Numbered from the stretch's first letter, positions 7,116 through 15,870 are shown. The stretch is DNA of 18,378 nt from a bacterium (GCA_040756715.1 JBFLYE010000015.1:1-18378), one strand, 5' to 3'. The notes: generated by a model not told the origin, from the sequence alone. Numbers and translations are program-made.

Positions 7116-8621
7116 ATGGATAGGGTTTATATCTTTGATACAACATTAAGGGATGGTGAGCAATCCCCAGGTGCATCAATGAATGTATCAGAGAAATTAG
7201 CCCTGGCAAAACAGCTTGCCAAGCTTAATGTTGATATTATTGAAGCAGGATTTGCCATAGCTTCAGAGGGTGATTTTGAGGCAATAAAAGCTATTAGCAA
7301 TGAGGTAAAAGGCCCAATCATATGCAGCCTTGCCAGGGCAAAAGAAGATGATATAAAAAGGGCTTATGAGTCAATAAAGGATGCAGAAAAAAGAAGGATT
7401 CATACCTTTCATTCTACATCTGAGATACACCTTAAGCATCAGTATCATATAAGTAGGGAAGAGGCATTAAAGAGGTCAGTAGAAATGGTAAAGCTTGCAA
7501 AAAGCTTCACGGACGATGTTGAATTCTCACCAATGGATGCAACGAGAACAGATATTGGCTATCTCTTAGAGGTTATTGAGGCAACCATAGAAGCAGGTGC
7601 AGAAACAATTAATATACCCGACACGGTTGGATATAGCATTCCCATTGAATTTGGAAAAATTATTAAAACAATTAGAGAGAGGGTAAAAAATAGGGCGATA
7701 ATCTCTGTCCATTGCCATAATGACCTTGGGCTTGCTACGGCTAATTCTTTATTAGCCGTGTTAAATGGAGCAAGGCAGGTTGAATGCACAATAAATGGCA
7801 TTGGAGAGCGTGCAGGCAATTGCAGCCTGGAAGAGGTGGTTATGACCTTAAAGACAAGGCGTGATCTCTTTAATCTTGATACACAAATAACAACAGAGGA
7901 GATAATGCGCACAAGCAGGCTTTTAACAAAGATAACGGGAATATCTGTCCAACCAAACAAAGCAATTGTTGGAGCCAATGCCTTTGCCCATGAATCTGGA
8001 ATCCATCAGGATGGGCTATTGAAGGAGAAATTGACCTATGAAATCATCAAGCCCCAAAATGTAGGGCTTTCTCAAACAAAATTCATCCTTGGTAAACACT
8101 CAGGAAGGCATGCCTTCAAAACAAGGCTTAAGGAAATGGGCTACATCCTTTCTGACGAAGAGCTTAATAATGCATTCAAACGCTTTAAAAGCCTTGCTGA
8201 CCAAAAGAAAGAGATATTTAATGAGGATATAGAGGCATTGATAGAAGAAGAGAAAACACAAATACCAGAAACCTATAGCCTTATAGAGCTTTCTGTTGTA
8301 AGCGGAACAAAGCAAAAGCCCTCTGCAGAGATAAAACTTAAATTCGGCGAAAAAATTATTGAAAAAACCGCAAGCGGGGATGGGCCTGTTGACGCTACAT
8401 ACAAGGCAATACAAGAGCTCACCAAGACAAAAAGCTCTCTTTTAAAATACGAGGTAAAAAGCATTACCGGTGGCACAGATGCCCTAGGAGAGGTTATGGT
8501 CTCACTTGAGGAGGGTAGCAGGATTGTAAGGGGCTATGGTGCAGATACAGATATAATTATAGCCTCAGCGAAAGCATATCTTTCTGCGATAAATCGTCTA
8601 CTATCATTAAAGCATTGGTAG
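7116..8621 (+). CDS. leuA: 2-isopropylmalate synthase
   Basis: 501 residues, full length for the bacterial family. It condenses acetyl-CoA with 2-oxoisovalerate, the first committed step of leucine synthesis, in the cytoplasm. The TIM barrel opens with FDTTLRDGEQSPG (residues 7-19; metal-binding Asp8). The HCHND metal site is at 199-203, and NGIGERAGN follows near 228. The C-terminal regulatory (LeuA dimer) domain covers about residues 375-495, with SGDGPVDA and SITGGTDALGEV, and is the likely site of leucine feedback inhibition. The ATG directly follows a consensus promoter with no leader, and the gene appears to be monocistronic. It converges with dprA, with only 18 bp of AT-rich sequence between the two stops. 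LeuA rather than homocitrate or citramalate synthase is the best fit given a separate cimA in the window; paralogue specificity cannot be proven from sequence alone. Confidence 0.93.
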   Translation: MDRVYIFDTTLRDGEQSPGASMNVSEKLALAKQLAKLNVDIIEAGFAIASEGDFEAIKAISNEVKGPIICSLARAKEDDIKRAYESIKDAEKRRIHTFHSTSEIHLKHQYHISREEALKRSVEMVKLAKSFTDDVEFSPMDATRTDIGYLLEVIEATIEAGAETINIPDTVGYSIPIEFGKIIKTIRERVKNRAIISVHCHNDLGLATANSLLAVLNGARQVECTINGIGERAGNCSLEEVVMTLKTRRDLFNLDTQITTEEIMRTSRLLTKITGISVQPNKAIVGANAFAHESGIHQDGLLKEKLTYEIIKPQNVGLSQTKFILGKHSGRHAFKTRLKEMGYILSDEELNNAFKRFKSLADQKKEIFNEDIEALIEEEKTQIPETYSLIELSVVSGTKQKPSAEIKLKFGEKIIEKTASGDGPVDATYKAIQELTKTKSSLLKYEVKSITGGTDALGEVMVSLEEGSRIVRGYGADTDIIIASAKAYLSAINRLLSLKHW

Positions 8622-8639
8622 GGTTTTTCAAAAAATTTT

Positions 8640-9512
8640 TCATTTTATCTTAACAATATGGCCTAATTCCTCAATAATGTCAAGAACATCACACACGGGC
8701 TTTACTCCCTCTTTAATAAGCTTATTTGTTCCCCTGCTTGTTTCTTTTGTAATCTCACCAGGAACAGCAAAAACCTCCCTTCCACTTTCCATTGCAAGCC
8801 TTGCTGTGATTAAGGCACCACTCCTTTCCTTTGCCTCAACCACAACGCATCCCAAAGAAAGCCCTGCAATTATCCTATTTCTTCTTGGGAAATTATCCTT
8901 AAAGGGTGGAGTAGCTAAAGGAAATTCTGAGATAACCGCACCGTTTTCACAAATCTTTTCAAATAAAGGTTTATTTTTGCTTGGATAGACATTCAAAAGC
9001 CCAGAGCCTAAAACAGCAATTGTTCTTCCCTTTGCTTCTAAACAAGCCCTGTGTGCAATTGTGTCTATACCCCTTGCCATTCCCGATACAATGGTAAAGC
9101 CTAGTTTGGAAAGCTCCCTTCCTAGCATCTGGCAAACATTCCTCCCATAGCTTGATGAATGCCTTGAGCCAACAATGGCAATGGAAAGCTTGTCATCTGG
9201 AATAATCTTTCCTTTGATGTATAAAACAATCGGAGGGTCAGAGATTAGCTTAAGGCTTTCTGGATATTCCTCGTCTTCTACTCCAATAATCCTTATCCCA
9301 TTCTCCTTTGCAAGCTTTATCTCCTTTTTTATGTCTATCTTTTTTCTCTCTTTGCAGATAACATCTGCCCATTCTTCTTCAATAATTTCTTTAAGGCTAG
9401 AATAGGAAGCAGAAAAAGGGTCAGCTAAATTTTTTAATAGAAGGTTAAGCTTGTAGGAGGGTATTCCCCTTATCATATTCAGCCCTATAAGGGCTTCACT
9501 TGTATTTCTCAT
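8640..9512 (-). CDS. dprA: DNA processing protein DprA (short form)
   Basis: 290 residues. DprA binds single-stranded DNA and loads RecA during natural transformation. A short helical N-terminal region (about 1-70) precedes the Rossmann-like core: IVGSR (113-117), SGMARGID (143-150), FPRRNRIIAGLS (208-219), ERSGALITARLA (229-240) and PGEI with GTNKLI (251-266). All core motifs are present. The protein stops soon after the core, so the C-terminal winged-helix (DML1-like) domain of many DprA proteins is missing; the frame ends cleanly, and such short forms are known in other bacteria. The ATG lies inside the 3' end of the upstream LysM/FecR gene (17-nt overlap in another frame), so translation is probably coupled. 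No other competence genes are visible. Confidence 0.93.
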   Translation of the reverse strand: MRNTSEALIGLNMIRGIPSYKLNLLLKNLADPFSASYSSLKEIIEEEWADVICKERKKIDIKKEIKLAKENGIRIIGVEDEEYPESLKLISDPPIVLYIKGKIIPDDKLSIAIVGSRHSSSYGRNVCQMLGRELSKLGFTIVSGMARGIDTIAHRACLEAKGRTIAVLGSGLLNVYPSKNKPLFEKICENGAVISEFPLATPPFKDNFPRRNRIIAGLSLGCVVVEAKERSGALITARLAMESGREVFAVPGEITKETSRGTNKLIKEGVKPVCDVLDIIEELGHIVKIK

Positions 9513-11286
9513 ACATCAGGGGCTCTATCCATACAGAAAATAAAGAAACTTGACTTTCATTCCCTGCTCTATCAACTGCCTTATATCTAATAATATGGAG
9601 ACCCTCTTCCTTTATGGTAAATGCCTCTGTATAGGGAGAAAGATTTTCAGAATCAACGCTATAAAGGATGTGGGAAAGGCCTGCTGGGCTATCTTCTGCT
9701 TGGAATATTATTTTATTCTCCTCGGGAAGGAAGTAATTTTTGTTATATACAGCCATCTTTGGGTCTGTGAAAAATGAAACAATGGGCGGATTCTTGTCAA
9801 GGATAAAGGAGAGGCTATTTTCAGAAGAGATATTTCCCACATTGTCCTCAAACCTGTAAATTATTTTATAAGGGCCTTCAAGCTGTAGGTTAAATTCTGC
9901 CCTCTTTAAATATTCCTTTATTTCATTATTTACCATTACCTGAATTCTTGATAGACCAGATGTTGTATCAGAGCCTGTAATGGTGCAGGTTGCCTCTTGG
10001 GTTAAATAGCCATCTTTAATAGGAGGGCTTATTTTTAATTCGCCGCAGGGTGGGTTTCCATCAACCATAAATGAAATAGCTATTTCCTCACCCTCTTCTT
10101 GCCGCATATCAATAGCCTTATAGGTTATTGTTCTTGCCCCCTCTTTTAATTTCAAAGGCTCCTTGTATGAAAAATAAGGTGAGGAGTCAATCCTTACCAA
10201 TACCTTAGAGATAGAATTGTCTTCCTCGATGGGAAGGAGGTAAATAAGTGCATTTGAGGAGATATAATTTTTTTTATCCTCGCTATAGAGCCTGGTTGGA
10301 AGATTAGAAAATAGAGGAACAACCTCATACTTAAGGCCAATCCTTCTTTCTATAGCAAATCTTGTTATCTCGCTTGGCTTTCCCTGAAGACCATTATTAT
10401 CAATCCCTGAGATATGAAGGTAATAACTTCCTTCTTTTAATGGATTTGATATAGTTTCAGATTCTTTTGATAATACATTAAATTGCGGGTGAATGAATCC
10501 TATATCAGATGCTATTTCAACCAGATGCAGGGCTGCCTCTCCCTCCCATTTAATCTTTGGCCTCATATTTCCTGTTATTGAATTTTCCAGAGGCAAGAGA
10601 ACCTTTGGAGATGCTGGAAGAAGAACAGGGTCAATGGGACCCTTTTCTGTAATTATTGTTCCATAACCAGCTGAGGTAAGAACCCTTTTTCCATAGGCAC
10701 TTACATAGGCTTCTCCTTCAAATACAGAAATCCTGGTTAGATTTCCCCTATCTATAAAAACCTCTCCTTCACTTATATCAACAAATCCATCCATTGTGAT
10801 TACCCTTATTTTTTTTCCTGGTGTAACCTTTATTTTTCCCTGGATAAGCCCAATGGAAAGAGCACCCGTTTCCCTGTCCCTTCCTTCAAATTTTACACTT
10901 GTCTCATCCTTAACAGAAATAAGGTCTCCAGAGGGGAACAAAACCTCAATCCTTGTATTTGCTTGTGTTTTTAAGGTCTCATTTGTTCTTATTTTATCCC
11001 CTACTTTCAGCCTCTTTTTTGCAACTGCTGCATAACCCGATACATCCATAACCTCGCCATCCTCAAGCTCTATACCTATTTCATCTTTGCTGGGAAACTC
11101 AATTATTTGTTTTGGAAAGATAAGATGGGGATTCTTTAATTTATTATACTCCCCTATCTTTGGCCAGAGGAAAGGATTTCCAAGGTGCTTCTTGCATAGA
11201 CCCCAAAGGGTATCACCCCTCTTTACCACAACCCCATATCCTACGAAAGGTAACCCCAAAAGGGCAATTAAAAAAAATCTCTTCAT
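9496..11286 (-). CDS. Exported LysM-FecR protein with C-terminal Ig-like repeats
   Basis: 596 residues. A signal peptide covers about 1-18 (MKRFFLIALLGLPFVGYG). A LysM domain at about 19-66 (VKRGDTLWGLCKKHLGN, then NPHLIFPKQIIEFP) should bind peptidoglycan. A FecR-type beta domain at about 80-190 carries LKTQANTRIEVLFPSGD and GLIQGKIKV. From about 220 come beta-sandwich modules; the last three have the SVDSENLSPY and EGLHIIRYKAVDRAGNES pattern of OmpL47-like repeats. The role is inferred to be a periplasmic or envelope scaffold. No sigma or transmembrane FecR signalling parts are present, so this is the LysM-FecR architecture rather than an iron regulator. A strong Shine-Dalgarno (GGGAGG, 7 nt before the ATG) fixes the start, and a consensus promoter lies just upstream. 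It is the first gene of an operon with dprA. Confidence 0.85.
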   Translation of the reverse strand: MKRFFLIALLGLPFVGYGVVVKRGDTLWGLCKKHLGNPFLWPKIGEYNKLKNPHLIFPKQIIEFPSKDEIGIELEDGEVMDVSGYAAVAKKRLKVGDKIRTNETLKTQANTRIEVLFPSGDLISVKDETSVKFEGRDRETGALSIGLIQGKIKVTPGKKIRVITMDGFVDISEGEVFIDRGNLTRISVFEGEAYVSAYGKRVLTSAGYGTIITEKGPIDPVLLPASPKVLLPLENSITGNMRPKIKWEGEAALHLVEIASDIGFIHPQFNVLSKESETISNPLKEGSYYLHISGIDNNGLQGKPSEITRFAIERRIGLKYEVVPLFSNLPTRLYSEDKKNYISSNALIYLLPIEEDNSISKVLVRIDSSPYFSYKEPLKLKEGARTITYKAIDMRQEEGEEIAISFMVDGNPPCGELKISPPIKDGYLTQEATCTITGSDTTSGLSRIQVMVNNEIKEYLKRAEFNLQLEGPYKIIYRFEDNVGNISSENSLSFILDKNPPIVSFFTDPKMAVYNKNYFLPEENKIIFQAEDSPAGLSHILYSVDSENLSPYTEAFTIKEEGLHIIRYKAVDRAGNESQVSLFSVWIEPLMYEKYK

Positions 11287-11293
11287 CTTTAAA

Positions 11294-11299
11294 CCTCCC
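11294..11299 (-). promoter_or_regulatory. Strong Shine-Dalgarno of the LysM-FecR gene
   Basis: GGGAGG on the - strand, 7 nt before the ATG at 11286. It decides the start. Confidence 0.85.
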
Positions 11300-11314
11300 T
11301 ATAAAATAATAAAG

Positions 11315-11343
11315 AGTATAAAAATTGCCTATTTTTTTGTCAA
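11315..11343 (-). promoter_or_regulatory. Consensus sigma-70 promoter of the LysM-FecR/dprA operon
   Basis: On the - strand TTGACA (11343-11338) and TATACT (11320-11315) are separated by 17 bp. The start would be near 11308, leaving a leader of about 22 nt that includes the Shine-Dalgarno. The TGA stop of gmhB (11342-11340) is embedded in the -35 hexamer, so gmhB ends exactly on this promoter. Confidence 0.85.
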
Positions 11344-11897
11344 GGTTTATCACAAGATAAAATTAAATTTATCGCCTGATGAAGATTATTGGCAATAAAA
11401 TCGGGCTTACAATGCCAATTATCTTTTTCCTCTAACATCTTCTTGCCATATCCAGTAAGGACAAGAATGGTTTTACAATTTGCCCTCTTTCCTGCTTCTA
11501 TATCCTGCAGCTTATCTCCAATCATCCAGCAATCCTCTAATTTAAGACCAAAATCAAGAAATGCCTTTTTAAACATCCCTATCTCTGGCTTTCTGCAAGG
11601 GCATTTATCATCTGGATGATGGGGGCAATAATATACGGCATCAAGCCTTGCTCCCTCTTTTGCCAACTCCTCCTTCATTAAGTCATTTATCTTTTCTGCC
11701 TCATCAATGCTATATAACCCCTTTCCTACACCTGCCTGATTTGAAATAACAATTGCCAATATCTTATTTTCATTTAATCGCCTGATTGCCTTTCCTACAT
11801 CGGGAAGGAGCTTAAAATCCTCTCTTTTTTTCACATAGTCAAAAAGCTCCTCATTTATCACGCCATCCCTATCCAGAAATACACAAGGAGGAATCAT
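11340..11897 (-). CDS. gmhB: D-glycero-manno-heptose-1,7-bisphosphate 7-phosphatase
   Basis: 185 residues, typical family length. It removes the 7-phosphate from heptose bisphosphate on the way to ADP- or GDP-heptose for lipopolysaccharide core or surface glycans. HAD motif I is FLDRDGVIN (nucleophile Asp9, general acid Asp11), motif II is SNQ (52-54), and motif IV is GDKLQDIEAG (127-136). The zinc-binding loop is CPHHPDDKCPC, with Cys91, His93, Cys99 and Cys101. The start overlaps the serA stop by ATGA (11894-11897), indicating translational coupling. A histidinol-phosphatase role (HisB N-terminal domain) is the main alternative within the same family; no his or other heptose genes are in the window to decide. 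Confidence 0.85.
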   Translation of the reverse strand: MIPPCVFLDRDGVINEELFDYVKKREDFKLLPDVGKAIRRLNENKILAIVISNQAGVGKGLYSIDEAEKINDLMKEELAKEGARLDAVYYCPHHPDDKCPCRKPEIGMFKKAFLDFGLKLEDCWMIGDKLQDIEAGKRANCKTILVLTGYGKKMLEEKDNWHCKPDFIANNLHQAINLILSCDKP

Positions 11898-13471
11898 AAA
11901 CTCGCCATTCTTACCTTAAGAATTTGGGGCATTTCCTTTATCTTTAAAATAATATCTTCTGAAAGCTCTCCATCAAGGTTCCATACAGAAAGGGCATTGC
12001 CTCCCTTTTCCTTCCTGGAGAGCTGAAGGTTTCCAATGTTTATGTTATTTTCTCCCAAAAGGGTTCCTATTTTTCCAATAATTCCTGGCTCGTCTGTCTG
12101 GGATAAAACAAGGATATTCCCCTCTAAAGAGACCTCAACAGAAAAATCATCAATAAGGACAACCTTTCCAAATTTCTCTTTAAACAATGTGGCCTGTACT
12201 ATAGTCTTTTCTTTGTCGGTGGTAAGGGAGAGGGAGATTAAAGCAGGGTAATCGGTTTTTTCTTTTGACTTTAAGAAAGAAACACTTATACCCATTTCCT
12301 CGGCAATAGATTGGGCATTTACATAGTTTATATTCTCCTCGGGAAGAAGCCAGGAAAGAATAAAAACTACAATCGTGTTTGTAAGGGGAAGGACATCACT
12401 GTCCTCTATTTCTCCAATATATTCTATCTCAATTCTCTTCAAGCTTCCCTCTATTATTTGAGAAGAAAATTTTGCTTGGGCTTCACAAAGGGAAATCCAG
12501 GGTCCTAATCTTTTTGTAACCTCGGGAGAAATTTGGGGAAGATTAACCGCATTCCTTATTTTGCCAGATAGGGCATCCTTTATCTGATGTGCAATCTCTA
12601 TTCCAACACTCTTTTGTGCCTCAATGGTTGATGCACCAAGATGGGGAACAAATACGCAATTATCAAGGGAAAGTAAAGGTGAGTCAAGCGGAGGCTCTTT
12701 TTCAAATACATCCAAGGCAGCAGACCTTATCTTTCCAGATCTAAGCCCATCATATAATGCTTCTTCATCGATTATTCCACCCCTTGCACAATTTATAATA
12801 ATTACATCAGATTTCATCATTTCTATTTCTCTCTTTGAGATAAGATGTTTTGTCTTTTCTGATAATGGCGTATGAATCGTTATATAATCTGATTGTTTAA
12901 AGAGCTTCTCAAGAGAAACCAAGGTTATCTTAAAATCCTTTGCCAAATCCTGAGAGAGGAATGGGTCGTATCCAATGATATTCATCCCAAAAGAAGATGC
13001 CCTTATGGCAACCTGCTTTCCAATACGGCCTAAACCAATAATGCCCAATGTCTTTGAAAATAGCTCATAGCCTACAAATAGCTTTCTCTCCCATTTTTGT
13101 GATTTAAGGGAGGTATATGCCTGAGGGATTTTTCTTGAGCAAGCAAGCATCATTGCCATTGTATGCTCTGCGGTTGATATGGTATTTGAATCTGGTGTAT
13201 TCATAACAATTATCCCCTTCCTGGTTGCTGCCTTTACATCTATATTATCAACGCCAACCCCAGCCCTTCCTATTATCTTAAGATTTTTCCCTGCACTAAT
13301 AACCTTTGAGGTTACCTTTGTCTCAGAGCGGACAACCAAGCAATCAAAATCAGGGATTGTGCTAACAAGCTCATCCTCTTGCAGGGCTGTCTTTAAAACC
13401 ACCTCTGCCCCGGTTTCCCTTAAAATTTTTAACCCCTCCTCTTGTAATGGATCAGAAACTAATATTTTCAT
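11894..13471 (-). CDS. serA: D-3-phosphoglycerate dehydrogenase
   Basis: 525 residues, the long form of the enzyme. It oxidises 3-phosphoglycerate with NAD to start serine synthesis. The NAD site is GLGRIG (146-151). The catalytic residues fit Arg230 in NCARGG, Glu259 in VFEKEP and His277 in PHLGAST. About 300-430 is the intervening (ASB-like) domain, and an ACT domain from about 450 (LSQTDEPGIIGKIGTLLGENNINIGN) probably gives serine feedback control. It sits 55 nt downstream of cimA and overlaps gmhB by 4 nt, as part of a likely six-gene operon. No serB or serC is visible here. Confidence 0.93.
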   Translation of the reverse strand: MKILVSDPLQEEGLKILRETGAEVVLKTALQEDELVSTIPDFDCLVVRSETKVTSKVISAGKNLKIIGRAGVGVDNIDVKAATRKGIIVMNTPDSNTISTAEHTMAMMLACSRKIPQAYTSLKSQKWERKLFVGYELFSKTLGIIGLGRIGKQVAIRASSFGMNIIGYDPFLSQDLAKDFKITLVSLEKLFKQSDYITIHTPLSEKTKHLISKREIEMMKSDVIIINCARGGIIDEEALYDGLRSGKIRSAALDVFEKEPPLDSPLLSLDNCVFVPHLGASTIEAQKSVGIEIAHQIKDALSGKIRNAVNLPQISPEVTKRLGPWISLCEAQAKFSSQIIEGSLKRIEIEYIGEIEDSDVLPLTNTIVVFILSWLLPEENINYVNAQSIAEEMGISVSFLKSKEKTDYPALISLSLTTDKEKTIVQATLFKEKFGKVVLIDDFSVEVSLEGNILVLSQTDEPGIIGKIGTLLGENNINIGNLQLSRKEKGGNALSVWNLDGELSEDIILKIKEMPQILKVRMASL

Positions 13472-13526
13472 AAGCTCAAATAACCTCGATGCAGATGTAA
13501 GCCCTTCAAAGGATTCAATACCCTTT

Positions 13527-15083
13527 TTATTTTTTTCTCTTTAGTAATGCATATTCTATGGCATCAACCAGGGCATGGCAGGAGGCATCAATAATATTTT
13601 CCGAGACGCCAATCGTTCCGAAAGAGCCTTTTTTATCTGATGATTCTATAAGAACCCTCACCTTTGCCGCTGTCCCCTCCTTTGTATCAATGACTCTGAC
13701 CTTATAATCTGTAAGATGGACATTCTTAAGCTCTGGATAGGATGAATACAAAGCCTTTCTAATAGCATTATCAAGGGCATTTACCGGGCCATCTCCCTCT
13801 GCCACTGTATATTCCTCCTCTCCTTGCACCTCAATCTTTACGGTTGCCTTTGAGGTGAGCCTTCCTCCTTCATTTTCAACCATAACCCCATACTCCTTTA
13901 TCTTAAACGATGGCTTATATCTTCCCAGTGCCTTATCGATCAATAGCTCAAAAGAGCCATCTGCTGCTTCAAACTGATAGCCCTGGTCTTCAAGCTCCTT
14001 CACACACTTTAATATCTTTTTTGTCTGTTCTTTTGAAAAAATAAGCTTATATTCAGATGCCTTATGGAGTATGGAGGCAGTCCCTGCAAGCTCTGAAACA
14101 ATCATTTTCCTTGTATTTCCAACAATCTCCGGGTTTATATGTTCATAGGCCTCTGGGTGTTTCATTACCGCACTAATATGAACGCCACCCTTGTGAGTAA
14201 ATGCAGATTGTCCAACATATGGCTGATGTGGAAAAGGAGCAATATTTGCTATCTCTGCGATAAACCTCGATGTCTCGGTAAGGCTCTTTAATTTCTCCTC
14301 CTTTATGGTTGAAATTCCAAGCTTATAAAGGTTTGGAATTAGTGTTATAAAATTTGCATTCCCACACCTCTCTCCATATCCATTTATTGTTCCTTGAACC
14401 TGGCTGCATCCAGCTTTTATCGCAGAAAGAGAATTTGCTACGGCAAGCTCTCTATCATTGTGTGCATGGATACCCAAAGGAAAATTTGTCTTTAATTCTT
14501 TGATTATATTTTCTATCTCATCTGGAAAAGAACCACCGTTTGTATCACAAAGAACAACCATTTCACAACCACCATTTATTGCTGCTTCCATAACCATTTT
14601 TGCATATTTTGGATTCTCCTTATAGCCATCAAAGAAATGCTCACAATCAAAGAATACCCTTTTTCCTTTTTTTCTTAAGAATTTAATAGATTCCTCAATT
14701 ATCTTTAAGTTTCTCTCAAGGGATATTCTTAAAACATTCCTTACATGGAAGTCCCATGTCTTTCCAAATATAGTGATTATCTCTGTATCTGATGAGATAA
14801 GCCCAAGAAGATTAGGGTCATCAGGGGGTGTGTATTTTGGATGGCTGGTTGAGCCAAAGGCAACAATCTTTGAAGATTTTAGTTTTTCTTTTTTTATTTC
14901 CTTAAAAAACCTTTTGTCTTTTGGGTTTGAAAATGGCCATCCTCCCTCAATATAGTCAATTCCAAGCCTATCCATGATTCTTGCTATGGCAATCTTATCC
15001 GATAAGGAAAAAGATATGCCCTCCATCTGAGCGCCATCCCTTAATGTTGTATCGTAAAGCTCAATCTTCATTTTATTTTTCAA
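13527..15083 (-). CDS. cimA: (R)-citramalate synthase
   Basis: 518 residues from a TTG start. CimA condenses pyruvate with acetyl-CoA to (R)-citramalate, giving 2-oxobutyrate for isoleucine without threonine. The barrel starts with LYDTTLRDGAQMEG and has IHAHNDRELAVANS (HxH metal site) and TINGYGERCGNAN. The GAQ in place of LeuA's GEQSPG and the long insert with SSDTEIITIFGKTWDFHV are typical of the CimA/LeuA2 family. The C-terminal regulatory domain (AEGDGPVNAL) is complete. Start choice: GGGGAG lies 8 nt before the TTG at 15083, a good Shine-Dalgarno distance, but about 20 nt before the ATG at 15071, so I prefer TTG; the ATG would give 514 residues. Sixteen nt separate it from the outer-membrane protein gene upstream. 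Confidence 0.9.
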   Translation of the reverse strand: MKNKMKIELYDTTLRDGAQMEGISFSLSDKIAIARIMDRLGIDYIEGGWPFSNPKDKRFFKEIKKEKLKSSKIVAFGSTSHPKYTPPDDPNLLGLISSDTEIITIFGKTWDFHVRNVLRISLERNLKIIEESIKFLRKKGKRVFFDCEHFFDGYKENPKYAKMVMEAAINGGCEMVVLCDTNGGSFPDEIENIIKELKTNFPLGIHAHNDRELAVANSLSAIKAGCSQVQGTINGYGERCGNANFITLIPNLYKLGISTIKEEKLKSLTETSRFIAEIANIAPFPHQPYVGQSAFTHKGGVHISAVMKHPEAYEHINPEIVGNTRKMIVSELAGTASILHKASEYKLIFSKEQTKKILKCVKELEDQGYQFEAADGSFELLIDKALGRYKPSFKIKEYGVMVENEGGRLTSKATVKIEVQGEEEYTVAEGDGPVNALDNAIRKALYSSYPELKNVHLTDYKVRVIDTKEGTAAKVRVLIESSDKKGSFGTIGVSENIIDASCHALVDAIEYALLKRKK

Positions 15084-15091
15084 TTCTTAAA

Positions 15092-15097
15092 CTCCCC
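15092..15097 (-). promoter_or_regulatory. Shine-Dalgarno favouring the TTG start of cimA
   Basis: GGGGAG on the - strand, 8 nt before TTG (15083-15081) and 20 nt before the in-frame ATG (15071-15069). Confidence 0.6.
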
Positions 15098-15099
15098 AT

Positions 15100-15870
15100 T
15101 CAAAAGACCTTAATTTTATACCCTATCTTCACTATCCTTGATGGGTTTCCTCCCAAGAGGTCAATGGCACAAAGAGAAAAAGAAAGGTTTTGGGCAAGCA
15201 AAAATTTTGCTCCTAAGTTAAATCCTGCCCCTTTATTTTCACTACCCTTATCAATAGGAATGCCCTCTATCTCAGTAAGAAGGGTGAATTTAGGACCCAA
15301 GGCTAATTCAGTTCCAGAGAATAAGGAAAGTCCTCCTTTCTCGTAATCCTCTACATCAACAAGGAATCCAAAGCTTAAGCTATGCTCAAGAGAAAATAGA
15401 ATAACAGGCTTCGTAGCCACAAGATATAGCCCCTTTAGCCCCTTTATTCTTTTTTCTTCCCATCTTTTTTTATATCCATAGGGGTCATTGTAGCCTAAAG
15501 AGATGCTTGGAATTTTTTCACCTCCCGATGTAGCTTTTATTTTAAGAAAAAGAAGTAAGGGAAGACTTGTTTCTATCTTTTCATCTCCTATGACATTTTG
15601 CATATCCAGAGGAACACCAACAAAGACATTATTAGAAAGTCCCAATCCAGAATTCATTACTACACCACCATTGTCATAGATTCTAAAGGAAAGGGAAAGG
15701 TCTCCTTTTTTTAGGGTCTCTGCATTAGGAATATTGACAAGGTCAATAGAGTAGACAAGGCTTGCCAGCAAGAAGGCACAAAGGGACAAAGGCACAAAGG
15801 CACAAAGTTTTAATGATTTTGATTTTTGATTTTTTATTAAATCCTTACCCAATAGTTTTGCGTTTTGCAC
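15100..15870 (-). CDS. Predicted outer-membrane beta-barrel protein with a repeat-encoded signal peptide
   Basis: Up to 256 residues from a GTG. After a hydrophobic stretch (LCAFVPLSLCAFLLASLVYS, about 22-41) the mature protein, from IDLVNIPNAETLKKGDLSL, is a run of alternating amphipathic strands with many glycines and serines (FRIYDNGG, GLSNNVFVGVPL, SFGFLVDVEDY), ending in KIGYKIKVF with a C-terminal Phe, as in outer-membrane barrels. I do not recognise a specific family. No in-frame ATG precedes residue 72, so the start is non-ATG; GTG at 15870 gives the longest product, and a later GTG or TTG is possible. The hydrophobic core is encoded by four tandem 8-bp units. It lies between the 81-residue protein gene and cimA with short gaps, so it is probably in the same operon. 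Confidence 0.65.
   Translation of the reverse strand: MQNAKLLGKDLIKNQKSKSLKLCAFVPLSLCAFLLASLVYSIDLVNIPNAETLKKGDLSLSFRIYDNGGVVMNSGLGLSNNVFVGVPLDMQNVIGDEKIETSLPLLLFLKIKATSGGEKIPSISLGYNDPYGYKKRWEEKRIKGLKGLYLVATKPVILFSLEHSLSFGFLVDVEDYEKGGLSLFSGTELALGPKFTLLTEIEGIPIDKGSENKGAGFNLGAKFLLAQNLSFSLCAIDLLGGNPSRIVKIGYKIKVF
15776..15807 (-). repeat. Four tandem 8-bp units coding for the signal-peptide core
   Basis: On the + strand the units are GCACAAAG, GGACAAAG, GCACAAAG and GCACAAAG, contiguous. They are read on the - strand as part of the hydrophobic stretch LCAFVPLSLCAF. Eight is not a multiple of three, so gain or loss of a unit shifts the frame. Immediately upstream are two more simple arrays: a GATTTTT-rich stretch (15813-15836) and GCGTTTTGCACTTTGCG (15860-15876). 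Confidence 0.9.

Noticed and set aside
7559-7978. 139-codon open frame on the - strand
   Set aside because: It lies entirely opposite conserved leuA sequence and its translation shows no family features.
8622-8639. Bidirectional terminator between leuA and dprA
   Set aside because: The short A/T-only complementarity has no GC stem, so I cannot support it as a terminator.
9496-11286. FecR iron-dicitrate regulator
   Set aside because: No sigma-factor gene is adjacent and no transmembrane regulator layout is present; the LysM-FecR-Ig order marks a different envelope protein class.
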